A DNA stretch of 64,000 bases from Silene latifolia (Eukaryota; Streptophyta; Magnoliopsida; Caryophyllales; Caryophyllaceae), in NCBI RefSeq assembly GCF_048544455.1, contig NC_133537.1, forward strand, positions 18,661,541 through 18,725,540. Reading direction: 5' to 3'. The notes under the pieces were generated by a model. That model had not been told where the DNA came from and searched no databases. It saw nothing but the letters and a program-made list of their open reading frames with translations. The translations under genes and the position numbers were made by a program. Positions 44,411 through 55,538 of the stretch are shown here, piece by piece (position 1 is the first letter of the stretch; every line of letters starts with the position of its first letter).

Positions 44411-47400
44411 TCAAAGGTTTTTAATGCCTAAGCCCACTGCCGCCTGTAGTCCAGTGAGACAAGCTTCGTATTCTGCAGCATTGTTCGTCACCTCGAAGTC
44501 GAGTTTGACAGAGATCGATGTATGCTCGCCTTCAGGAGAAATGAGCAACACTCCTATTCCAAATCCTCTTAAGTTTGATGCTCCATCGAAATAAAGGTCC
44601 CATGAGTCTACATTGGTTTGGAGTATATCCTCGTCTGGAAATGACCAAGTATCTATTGTTTGTGCATCATTGATGGGATTTTCTGCAAAGAATTCGGCAA
44701 CGGCGCACCCTTTTATAACTTTCAGGGGCACGTATTTGAGATCGAACTCTGAGAGCATCAAAGTCCATCTTGCTAATCGTCCGTTGAGGACGGGTTTCTC
44801 GAAGAGGTATTTGACTGGATCCATTTTGGAGTATATTTTGACGGAGTAGCTATGCATGTAATGACGTAGCTTCTTCGTTTCCCACACAAGAGCGAGGCAT
44901 ATCTTTTCGAGTTGTGAGTATTTACACTCGTACTCCAAGAACTTCTTACTAAGGTAGTAGATAGCCCTTTCCTCCTTTCCTACGGTTTTGGCTAGCATGG
45001 CGCCCATGGCTGTTTCGGTCACTGTGAGATATAAACCAAGAGGTTGATCTCGTTGAGGTGGCATGAGCACGGGTGGTTTAGCTAATATCTCCTTGATTCG
45101 GTCGAACGCCTTCTGACAGTCGTCATCCTACATGGTGTGATATGTTTTCTTTAGCTTCTTGAAGATAGGTTCACAGATCATGGTGAGTTTCGATATGAAT
45201 CGACTTATGTATTGCACTTTTCCCAGGAATCCTCTGACTTCTTTCTCCGTTTGAGGTTGCGGCATTTCGATCAGAGCTTTGATTTTGGAAGGGTCTATTT
45301 GTATACCTCGTTGGCTAACGACGTATCCCAGGAGTTTGCCAGATGTTACTCCGAATGCGCACTTCTGAGGATTGAGCCTCATGTTGTACTTTCGTAGCCT
45401 TAAAAAGAATTTGCGAAGGTTCGCAATATGCCCCTCTCTATCCTTGTATTTGACAATCATGTCGTCTACGTATACCTCAACTTCTTTGTGCATCATGTCA
45501 TGTAGGAGTGTGGTTGCGGTGCGTTGATATGTAGCTCCGGTGTTGATTAACCCAAATGGCATAACCGTATAGCAATAGGTTCCCCATTTAGTGACAAAGG
45601 CGGTCTTGTGCATGTCTTCTATGGCCATCTTGATTTGGTTGTAACCCGCGTATCCATCCATGAAGGATAGTAACGCGTGATCTGCGGTATTGTCCACCAA
45701 GATGTCGATATGTGGTAGAAGAAAGTCATCTTTAGGACTTGCTTTGTTCAAGTCTCTAAAATCAACACAAACACGGATTCTCCCATCCTTTTTGGGTACG
45801 GGTACTATGTTGGCTACCCAGTCAGAGTACTCGGAAACTTTGATGAACCCGGCTTTGAATTGCTTATCGACTTCTTCCTTAATCTTGAGAGCCCACTCTG
45901 TTCTCATTCGACGAAGCTTTTGTTTCACGGGCTTGAAACCTGGCTTAATTGGGATTCTATGTTCGGCGATATCCTTGTCGATCCCTGGCATGTCTTTGTA
46001 GGACCAAGCGAAAACGTCTTTGAACTCGTGTAGGAGGTCTATGAAACTGGCCCTTTCGGTGGGGCTCAGGGTTGTCCCTATCCTAAGTTCTTGGGGTTCT
46101 AGTTCGGTTCCTACATTGATAGGTTCAGTGTTCTCTATTAATGGTCCCCCTTCCCCCTCTTGTAGTATTTCCTTGGCTATGTAGGGAGGTATCTCAATTG
46201 AGTCTGGGTCTGGGTCATCCTCAGTATCATCGTAAACAGAATTGCATTCAAGATAACACAAAGAGTAAGCAGAACCTGATTTATTCATATTAAAGTTTGA
46301 GAAAAGTTGAAACAAAGAAGCCATCTGATCTGTGGTCAGCGGCGGTAAGGGGACAGTTGTTGGGGCATTTCCCGAACTACTGTTACTATTTGAGGCTAAG
46401 CTATGAGAAACAAAGGGAATGGGGGTGACGACAGGAGGAGACTCCTTAGCGACTTCTCTAGACTCTGACTCTGACTCTGACTCTGACTCGAATTTATCGT
46501 CTTCTGGTTCTCCTTTGAACATCTCTCCTTCTCCAGTAGTGAGCTTGAAGAGGCTTCCTTGATTGTTGGTCCACTTGATTGATTTTCTCCATCCTTTCTG
46601 CTGGTTCGCGTTTGTTTCTGTGATTAACGCGGTAGGGTTGAAGTGGTTGTCTTGAAGTACCAGGGTAATGATCTCATCCTGCGCGGCTCTAACAAATGGA
46701 TCTTCTCCAAACAGTGGACTAACAGCTTGTTCGTCTAAGCAAGGTGCTTGACGGGCTTTGACGGTAGGAACCGTTTCTGGGGGAATGAAGTAGCAATCGT
46801 GAAAGATCTCGATTCCGGCTAGCTTCTTTCCGAGGTGGTGCCAAGGTTCTGGAAATCCGTGAAAGAGTTCTTGACTTCCTTCCCTAACAAAGTATCCATT
46901 TAGGGTAGGGAAATATGGTCGCATTTGGACTCCTACGTGCTTACAGTTTTGAACTTGAGCAAGCATCTCGAGGACTTCCTCTTTAGTGGGTTTGTATCCT
47001 AGGCCAAATGGTATTCTTTTTGAGTTGCCTTCCTTGTAGGGTGCGAAGGTGTTTCTTCGGACAGGGTTCAAAGGCATTCCAGGGAAGTATCCCTGGGATT
47101 TGAGTATGTGGTTGACCACCAAGTTGGAGTAGGGATCGTAGTATAGGGGTGCCAATTCGCTTTCTATGACACTTATGCTTTGAAAGCCCCCAAGTTCATG
47201 TACTGGATCCGTAAGGACTTGATTATTTGACTTCTTTTCAATTATAGCCTTGATGGGTGCCGAAGTGATCGTCACCACTTTGCCATTTAGTGGAATTTTG
47301 ATCTTTTGGTGAAGGGTGGATGTTACCGCTTTGGAAGCGTGAATCCAAGGTCTTCCCAGAAGTATGTTAAAGGAAGCTTCAATGTCCACTATTTGGAAGT

Positions 47401-47700
47401 TAACCTTTCGCTCAATTGGCCCTGTGGCTATGGTTAGGTTAACGAGTCCTACGACTTTTCGTCGTATACCATCATATGCACGAACACCTTAATTGGTAGG
47501 GGTCCAATCCGACTCTTTCATGCTTAGTTTGTATGCCGTTTTGAGGGGTATGACGTTGACCGCGGAGCCATCATATACCAAGGTCATTGGCACGTTCTTC
47601 TTTAAGCAAATGACAGTGATGTAAAGTGCCAAGTTGTGGCTAGCGCCAAAGGGTGGCAAATCTTCGTCTGAGAAAGTAATAGGATTACTTAGATTCGCCG
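44411..47700 (-). pseudogene. Tat pol: protease, reverse transcriptase, RNase H, start of second RNase H
   Basis: The protease motif YDGSAVNVIPL lies near 47560. A TAA at 47489 interrupts before LLGRPWIH. An acidic linker with Ser-Glu repeats (46461-46490) follows. Reverse transcriptase carries VCVDFRDLN, MPFGLINTGATYQ and the catalytic YVDD at 45461-45472. A TAG at 45128 breaks the reading in YHTM. The first RNase H (ETAMGAMLAK, FLEYECKYSQLEK) follows, then the start of a second RNase H (LYFDGASNLRGFGIGVLL). Two RNase H domains are a marker of the Tat lineage. All segments share one frame, so one polyprotein is implied. Confidence 0.93.
46461..46490 (-). repeat. Hexamer repeat encoding Ser-Glu units
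   Basis: Five tandem gactct units give an (Ser-Glu)n stretch in the linker between protease and reverse transcriptase. Confidence 0.9.
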
Positions 47701-49616
47701 ATTCTTGGAAGACCAAGTTGACTACATCGTCGGGTGTGGAGTTATGTGCTACATTTAGCTTGGCCAAAGCTTGCAGTAAAGCCCGACGATGTGGGAATGA
47801 GCTTGCTACTAATTGCCAGACTGAAAGATCAGCCTTTGTTTTCTGTAATTGCTTGAGCAAATGATCAGTGGAGTCATCTTCGTTATCATTTGGTGTGATA
47901 ACGTTAGTTGGACCATTTTGAGTAGTACTTTGATATGGACGCCCCGAACGAGTTAGGTGGTCCACATCTTGGTCTTCACCATTTTGGACTATTTCCTTGA
48001 CTAAGGAGTGTTCAATGAGATACTCGTCTTCATCATCATCGGCCCATACTCCATTGACTGTAGCTAGTTCCCTCATTCTCATGATCTCGTCCTCTAATTG
48101 TGTGATTTGGTCGACTAGTTTATCAACCACGATGACTATTTCTTGCATAGTGGCATTTTGAGAAAAGATTAGTGGCGCATGTTCTTTAGGTGTCGCATTG
48201 GGGTCATGTAAAGTTTTCACCACATTTTCCAATTCCGAAACTTGCCTATCCACACTCCTTGCCCATGCGGTGAAGTCGGCAATGGTAGGGGAAATGGTAG
48301 AGTAGAACCCCTCATTCTCGATCGCGTGGATCTTGTCTTTGACTGGAGAAATGAGGTGTGAACAATCTAAGGTAGATTCTTCACTTGTGATCACTAGAAT
48401 TTCAAGAGGATTCTGAGTGTTGTTGGGCTTACCTCCCGGCGGTATTGGTAGTCGGCCATCCTCTATCATGTCTTGAAGCACATTTTTCAATTTATAGCAT
48501 TTTTCTGTGTCATGCCCCTTACCCCTATGATATTCGCAGTATGAGTTCTCGTCCCAGAACTTGGACTTCTTTTCAGGTTCGGGCGTAGGTTCTATGGGTT
48601 TGAGTTTGCCTTGTTTCATTAGCCTATTTAGAGCATTGGAGTAAGTGTCCCCAAGATTTGTAAATTTCCTTGGTGGGGCACTCTTCTTGGATGGCTCGAG
48701 GAGGTTAACTTCATCGGTCTTGCTAGTGGAGCCGTAAGAACGAATCGTTGAGCCTTGATATCCTCGACCTACCGTTTTGGACAAGAGCCCTTTACGGATG
48801 TCATCTTCGATCCTCGTTCCTAGTACGGTTAAGTCCTTGAAAGTTTTAATGTTTTGGTACCTCAAATGATTGGCATAGATGGGCTTTAGGTTGTCCACGA
48901 ATTTCTCCACGAGGGTAGCCTCATCCGGGCGTTCAACTAGTTGGGTACTAGTCTTCCTCCACCTACTTGGGAAGTCGGTGAAACCTTCTTTGTCATTTTG
49001 GGTAAGAACCTCTAAAGTGCACATGTTAACTTGGATCTCAGCATTATTCGCATATTTCTTAGCAAACTCGACCGCGGCGTCTTCCCAAGTAGCGATCTTC
49101 TTGTGTTCTTGAGAGTAGAACCATTGCTTTGGGATGGTGTCAAGAGATGAAGGAAAGATCCTTAAGAACATCTCGGGTTTAATGCCTTTGATAGACATGT
49201 ATTCCTTGAAAGCACGGATGTGGTTCAAAGGGTTTTCATGCCCCTTGAATTTTGGGATATCCGTCATGTTGAAGTTGGTTGGCAACTTGGAACTCACGGC
49301 CTCATACTTGCGATTATTCTCCCTATAAATGTCATCCCCTTTAAGATACATCAATTGCTCCTCTAAGTATTGGAGTCGTTTCTTTTTTGATCATACCCAT
49401 GGGAAGGTTTTCGTCCCTGAAGTCATTCACGAAGTCATCAACGATTTCACTTTCTCGAGGAGGCAACCTCGCTTCTACGGCATAGATCCTGCCCTCGATG
49501 GTGTCAAGGCGATCATACACTTGGTCTTGGGTAACTTGGAGTTGAGCTAGCGCGGTTAGGATTCGATCATTACCATCTTGGAGTTGATTGAAGTTCGCGT
49601 CGCTTGTTTCAGGCAT
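47700..49616 (-). pseudogene. Tat gag (copy 2)
   Basis: ATG at 49616 begins with the same residues as copy 1. A frameshift near 49383 separates the first 75 codons from the main reading, which starts again near 49360. It has the gag core (FKGHENPLNHIRAFKEYM), the C-X2-H-X4-H-X4-C knuckle and the coiled-coil tail. It then runs without a stop into the protease frame, so gag and pol share one ORF. Copy 1 (30606-32494) is its close relative. Confidence 0.92.
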
Positions 49617-50192
49617 CTTGGAAACTGGATAAGAGATCGACGACGAATCAAAACACGATCGACCATTCTAGCACACTTACTAAGAAAGAAATGTTTTGAC
49701 TGGTGAAGTGGGTGTGTGCCACTTGTGTCAGTGAGCTTTTGAAGAAATGACAAGATTTGAAAAATGTTGGTCCTAGTCAACTTTAGTGTAGTTGTAGGAG
49801 TGGACTCGAAGTGAGGTTTTGAAATGGGCTTGGGCCCGAATTTCGACTCGACAAATGGACAGAGTTTTGACTCGGTTTTGCGCTAATTATTGGCCTTTTT
49901 TCGAAATTTACATTTTAAAAGGGATTTTGATTTTACAAAAATCGTCATGATTTAGAAAGGGTGATCACGTAAGGTACAAACATTTATACAAGCATTATAA
50001 CGGGATGCTGAGTGCATTTAAAAGGGTTTTGGTTTAAAGGGCGGGTTGCCATACCGAACAATCAAACCCGAAGTCTGTGGAGAGGCTCGTACCAAACAAG
50101 AGTAAGGCCGATTCCTAGTCCATTTCCTCAAGTAGTGAAAGTCCTTGATACAAACAAGAGTAAGTACCATGGTATGGATGACGTCAATCGCT
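49617..50192 (-). other. 5' leader of Tat copy 2, cut at 50192
   Basis: Matches the leader of copy 1 (32495-33070) and stops abruptly after gtcaatcgct at 50192. The expected rest of the leader, primer-binding site and 5' LTR are missing. The sequence directly beyond repeats a short motif (aagtccatttcctcaa) also found inside the leader, hinting at a repair or template-switch junction. Confidence 0.8.
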
Positions 50193-50215
50193 AAGTCCAT
50201 TTCCTCAACGCCTCC

Positions 50216-51442
50216 GTGCCTCTTGACATTAGTGAAGGAGAGCAAGAGGAGGAAGAAGAAAAGGAAGAAGAGGTAGAGGAAGAAGAGGAGGAGGAAGTTG
50301 GTACCTCCACCAGTCAGCAAGAACCCCCAGCTGCCGAATTCCAGATATCGTCTGGTAAGGCTTTGTTTTTCATGGGTGTTTGTTCTTGCTATATGGTCAT
50401 TTTGTGTTTATGTTCTAACTGTGTTCCTGTATTAGGGAATACTCCTGTTTCCTCTCTTTCCCTGCTAGATAAAAAGAGGAAGCAAGTTGCTTCTGCCTCC
50501 TCCGGTCCTTCTCCCAGGAAGTGGCCGTCGCTCCCTGCTGAAAAGGAGTCGGTTAGCACGCCTGTCCCTGTTGAGGTTGCTCCTTTGGCCGCGGTGGCTC
50601 CTAGGCCACCCCTTCCCAATACTTCCACTGTAATCCGCCTTCCTAAGGGGTATGGTTCCAGTGGGGTGCCTCTATGGCCTCATATGGAACAACTCCTGCT
50701 CCCAGCTGTTGTCCATTCTCTGGGAAATACTCCCCTCCCTGCTGTGCTAGATGAAGCTCCTGGGCACGCCCTACAGGTACCTTTTTAATTCCCTTTATGT
50801 TTTACTGGTCTATTTTGTTCGTGCTGCTGACTGTTCCTCTGGCAGGTTTTGCAGGATGACATGTTCCTCCGCAGGGAGGTTGCCTGATTGATGGGGGAGG
50901 TGAACAATCTCAATGTCAACCCGGGGAAGGTGGAGGCAGATCTGACGCTAGCTAGGAGAAAGAAGGTGGCTGCCCAGAAGAAGCTGGCTGAGGAGAAGGC
51001 AGCTGCCCAGAAACAGTTGGATGCTGAGAGGAGGGTGGCAGAAGGGCATATGGAAGTGGCTCACAAGGAGGTGGAGCTGTTGAAGCACCTGCTCTTGGAC
51101 TCTTCATTGGTTTCCGCCTGGGAAACAAAGATCAAGTGCATCAAGGTGTTTGAGGCGGGTGAGCACTCTAACTGGGACCTTGCTGAGGAGGAACGGTTGT
51201 TCAATGTTGCGTATCCAGTCAAGCCGGACTTCAGCCTTATCAACGACTTGCTGGGTGGTGATGATGGAGAGACCAGTGCTACGACTGAACAACCAGCTGT
51301 CGCGTCAATTGAGGAGGTCAGGGAGGAAGCCCTCGTCGCCCAGGGAGGGGAAGGTCCATCTGGAGGAGAGGCTATTGTGGAGCCTAACATCCTTGTGGAT
51401 GTTCCTGCTGATGCCGCCCCAGATTCTGCTGCTGCTACCTAG
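50216..51442 (+). pseudogene. C-terminal part of a third accessory-type protein gene
   Basis: Predicted exons: about 50216-50354, 50436-50776 and 50846-51442, with GT-AG introns (the first is 81 bp, in frame). An in-frame TGA lies at 50885. The reading begins acidic (long Glu run), then Ser/Pro-rich with a basic DKKRKQ patch. It then forms a strong coiled coil (about 50930-51090) and an acidic tail ending at TAG 51440. This layout resembles the C-terminus of plant gypsy-type transposase-28/PMD-like proteins, but I recognise no catalytic domain. Its N-terminal part is missing at the 50192 junction. Confidence 0.5.
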
Positions 51443-51648
51443 TTTAGGCATTTAAGTTTTAATTTTTTTATCTTGATGTTTTGTTGGGCACCCTGTGTGG
51501 TGGCCCATTGTAATCCAACTCTTTGGTGCCTGGTAGTTTTGGGCACCTCTTAGTACTTTTGTTTTTGCCTCGTAGGAGGGGCAAAAATACTTTGCTTTTC
51601 AAGTTCCCCCTGCTGAGGGGTGTTTATGAATTTTCGTTTTGTTCCTTC
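51443..51648. other. 3' flank of the accessory fragment up to LTR A
   Basis: U-rich 3' UTR-like sequence. No polypurine tract is obvious directly before the LTR start at 51649, so it is unclear whether this belongs to the same element as the LTR. Confidence 0.4.
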
Positions 51649-52228
51649 TGTAGATACCTCGTTTCTGCACCTCACGCCAAACACCCAGTGATGATTGGGC
51701 CGCATGTTTAGCATATGTCGCGATTTTATGATGTTTCATAAATAGGTTAATAAACGGTAACTCATACACTTGTGTCTACATCATGGTTGTCATCTAGGTG
51801 TCATTACAGTCGTTTTGGCAGTAATTAGAGTTCATTTGGAGTCCGGGTCAAAAACCGTCTTCATTTCCTAAAACCGTCAAATCCCGAGTCAAAAGCAATG
51901 TGCTTGTCTACCTAAGGTTAGGATGTCATAAAATGTTATGGGTATATCTCATTTTGAGTCACATGTCACTTCTTTGGGCTAAACTTACAGTTTACATTAC
52001 AAAATGTGCATTTCATTTAGCTAAAATGACAACCCAACCTTTAGGCCCATTTTACGAGGTGATAACGATTTTTTTGGGTCAGGCCTATTTCACAGAAAGT
52101 TCTAGATCTTTCTCTTAGCTTTCCAACGCCACCAAAATCACCTTAATCCAAGTCTTGTAGAGAAAGTTATGCCTAAAAAACGACAGACTGTCAAACGCGT
52201 TTTCTCGCGCAGAAGAACCCTACCCGAG

Positions 52229-52292
52229 AAAGGACGCAGTAAGTACTGCGCCTCTTCCAAGGGACGCAGCACTGCTGCGCCTTTTCTCAGGG
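52229..52292. repeat. Paired hairpin module, LTR A no. 1
   Basis: gagaaaggacgcagtaagtactgcgcctcttc followed by gggacgcagcactgctgcgcc and ttctc, a dyad within a dyad, 100 bp before the TATA box. Confidence 0.8.
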
Positions 52293-52391
52293 CTTTCTTT
52301 TTGTCCAAGTTTTCGTGTTTAACCTAAGTCGGTTGTTTCCGGATCTTTCCTTCCGTATCCTATTCTTATCATAATTCCTCCGTGTGATTAG

Positions 52392-52400
52392 TATAAATAG
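52392..52400 (+). promoter_or_regulatory. TATA box of LTR A
   Basis: TATAAATAG in the 13-base context TTAGTATAAATAG. Transcription would start about 30 bp downstream, marking the U3/R border. Confidence 0.8.
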
Positions 52401-52849
52401 AGGCCTTGGCCTCACATATTTTTCACGCGAGTGTCCGCCCTTCTCTTCTCCCTTTGCATTCTAAGACCGTGCTCTTGCTTATTGACGTCTACGTGCTTGA
52501 ACTTTCGACCACGTAAGCTCGGATCCTTCTGAGTACCAGTCTCGTTTTGCATGACCGACCAATTTGACCACTACACCATAATCAATAATTCAATTTATTT
52601 TAATTCCTTTTTCAAGGGCACTTTCATATTTGCATAAATCGAGTCGAGTTACCACTAAAAACCGATTTAGTTAAATCTCGCGGCGCTAACATGTAAGTCT
52701 GAGGGTGCAAATCCCACTTTTATTATTGTATTTTATCTTTATATTAATTATTGTAAGATTTACGTCGAAAGCATGTTTAAAACCGATTTACAAAACCTTT
52801 TATCAAACTGTTTTTACGGATTAACGGGAGACAGACGTCGAGAAGAAAT

Positions 52850-52910
52850 GCAGCAACTGCTGCGCCTCTGCGAAGAGTCGCAGCACCTGCTGCGCCTCTT
52901 CCTGAGGTTG
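52850..52910. repeat. Paired hairpin module, LTR A no. 2
   Basis: gcagcaactgctgcgcctc followed by gaagagtcgcagcacctgctgcgcctcttc. Confidence 0.8.
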
Positions 52911-53426
52911 CCACAGTTTCTGCTTTTCTTCTTCTTCCTTTGTTCTCTGTTAATTCGTCTTCTTTCTTTCATCTTTCCGTCTTTTCCTCTTATTTCGTTC
53001 GCATAATAATTTTAATACATAGTTCTTAAATAATTTATTATCCTAATCCGACTTAAATCCCTAATAATCCATATTTGCGGGTTTTCGTCATTAACATCAA
53101 ACCCGAATTTTTAGAGACTCGATTCGTTCATATCAAGTTTCTGAGATTCGACCTTTTGCACATGTTTTCGTCCGTCTTTCACATCGTTTCCATCTTCAAT
53201 TTAACCTAATTCGTTTTCATTCACTTTAACTTGTTTGTAATTCGTTAATTAGTTATAATAGTCTTAATTAGTTTTATCTTATGTTTTATTGTTTTTATGA
53301 CCAAATTCATATGTAAATAATCTGTTAAATCACTTTCACCCGAGTCAAACATTATCAATCGATCATTAAATCACCAATGGATATTAACAACATGCAGTTC
53401 TGGCTTCACAGCCAGAACTCACCTCA

Positions 53427-53493
53427 GGAACAGACGCAGTGACCACTGCGCCTCTTCCAAGGGACGCAGCATTGCTGCGCCTGTTCCGAGTTG
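53427..53493. repeat. Paired hairpin module, LTR A no. 3
   Basis: aggaacagacgcagtgaccactgcgcctcttcc followed by gggacgcagcattgctgcgcctgttcc. Confidence 0.8.
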
Positions 53494-54212
53494 AGTTCTG
53501 TCTCTGAACTTCCGTTCCTGTTTTGACCTATTTTATTAGTTTACGTATTAATCGACTATTACTCATAATATCATCTCCTAATCTGTTCGTTTTCAAACCT
53601 ATTTTATTTTCTTCTATTTCCTTTTCTTTTCTAAAATTATCCGTCTTAAACGTATTTTTGACGTAATCAATTAAACCATTGTAATTATTGTAATTTTAAT
53701 TATTGCATTTATTTATTTATCGTATTGTATGATTTATTTACTTGTTTTCACATGTAATTAATTCTAAACCCTACTTCGACATTAATGAGTGCTAATTAAT
53801 TGTTCACCGACTTAGTTTAATTCACATGCTAGGATTAAAACGTTGGATGTTGCATTGCATGCATATAATCGACAACATATCAAGTATAGATGATTTTCCC
53901 TAATCATTAGTAGAGGCCGCTATCGAGGCGGGCGGGATTAGGTGTTCGATCAAAAGAGCTTTCTAATACGTACCCTCACCCCTTACTCCGGATCTCTGTG
54001 AATATCCGTGTTCATTGGCATCCACGAGAGTCATTCTAGACATAGAATGCTAAGGGTAACGAGTTCTTAGTGTCTATGTCATTACTTTGTGTCTTGACAT
54101 GACGCGAAGTATTCGAACGGTTTCCAATTTTCCACAATAAATTGGTGGCGACTCCACAAATGCAAACGCTTGTTTTCCCAAGCGACCCCGTGGACCCCCC
54201 GTGTCCACAGTT

Positions 54213-54230
54213 TGGCGACTCCGCTGGGGA
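54213..54230 (+). promoter_or_regulatory. Primer-binding site of the plus-strand Tat element
   Basis: TGGCGACTCCGCTGGGGA, identical to the minus-strand site at 33263-33280, three bases after the LTR end. Confidence 0.85.
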
Positions 54231-55538
54231 GTAATACACTTACGTTTTGCCAAGGGTGAAACTTGAACAAGGTTAGGGAATAGTTTATATGAGACAGTTG
54301 TCGGTTTTCATTACTCGACCTTCCTAGGTCGTTTTATTCGGCCTTTCTAGGCCCAACCCAACCCATTAGACCAATCGTCCGGTCTGGAATGTCCAAATTC
54401 TTATCTGGGCGTAAGGATGGATAGCGATTGACGTCAACCATACCATGATGCTTACTCATGTTTGTATCAAGGGCTTTCACTACTCGTGGAAATGGAGTAC
54501 GAACCAACCTTACTCATGTTTGGCACGGACCTCTCCACAAACCCAGGGTTTGATTTCTTGGTATGGCAACCCACCTTTTAAGCCAAAACCCTTCTAAATA
54601 CGCTCAGCATACCGTTATAATGCTTGTATATATGTTTGTATAAATACCTGATCACCTTTTTTGTAAGCAAAACCATGACGAAATTTTGTAAAATAAAATC
54701 ATTTTCAAAATGTAAACATTTTCAAAATAGCGCAAAATAAGCCGAAACTCTGTCCAAATGTCGAGTCAAACTTCGGGCCTCAAACTCATTTCAAAACTAA
54801 ATACAAAAATAAACGTAAAAGAAAAAAGTCCGAAAAAAAAAGCCAAAAAAAAAAACGTAAAAAAATAAGCAAAAAAAAAAGCAAAAAAAAAAAAAACATT
54901 TTAATCAAAATATTTTCAAACCTTGTAAATGTAAATATGTAAATTCAATTGGGCTAAGTTAGAGTCAAAATTCAAACCGACTATGTCCTAGTCGGAACTC
55001 TGTCGAGTCATAAACCCGTCTTCCTTTACATTTTGGGTCTTTTCAAAATTCAAGTCAAGTCCAAAGGCGTCACGCCGTCATTTTGGACCCCCTACCCCAA
55101 TTCAGTTAGGATCTAAACATTTCCACACCTCGACTCACACACTCGAGGCTAACACGTCGAGTCATTCCAAAATCCGTCTCTCGAATTCTCCTAATGACCC
55201 GTTCGAGACACACATACCCGAACCTCGAGTCAAGTCTATCTTAAAACACACGTCTTAGAATCAACACGTGTCATCAATCCCGTCAATCAAGTCAACCACA
55301 TAAATGTCACTCCGTCAAAGTCAACACTCGAGTCTAAAGTCAAAGTCAAACACCGTGAGTTCAAGCACGAGAAGTCACTCACGACATTTCATGGATTTGC
55401 GAGTCAAGAGTCTAGTTATTTCGTCTCGTCCTCATATATTTTCCTTCATGTATCCCTTATTCGTCGCCTTAGTATGCGTGATCCCATGTCAAATCAAGTT
55501 TTAATGCGCGTCATTTTCTTCTCGGTAGGAATTCTGCG
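54231..55538 (+). other. 5' leader of the plus-strand Tat element
   Basis: Non-coding leader between primer-binding site and gag. Its first 200-400 bases are the inverse counterpart of the leader of copy 1. An A-rich tract at about 54820-54900 and a repeated gtcgagtc-type motif region (about 54960-55330) follow. Confidence 0.7.

Larger units (their letters stand above)
51649..54209 (+). repeat. Tat LTR A, plus orientation
   Basis: Starts TGTAGATACCTCG and ends TGTCCACA, 2561 bp, followed by the primer-binding site. It shares start, end, TATA context and paired hairpin modules with LTR B but lies in the opposite orientation and differs by many substitutions and indels. It acts as 5' LTR for the leader and gag at 54231-56349. 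Confidence 0.85.
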
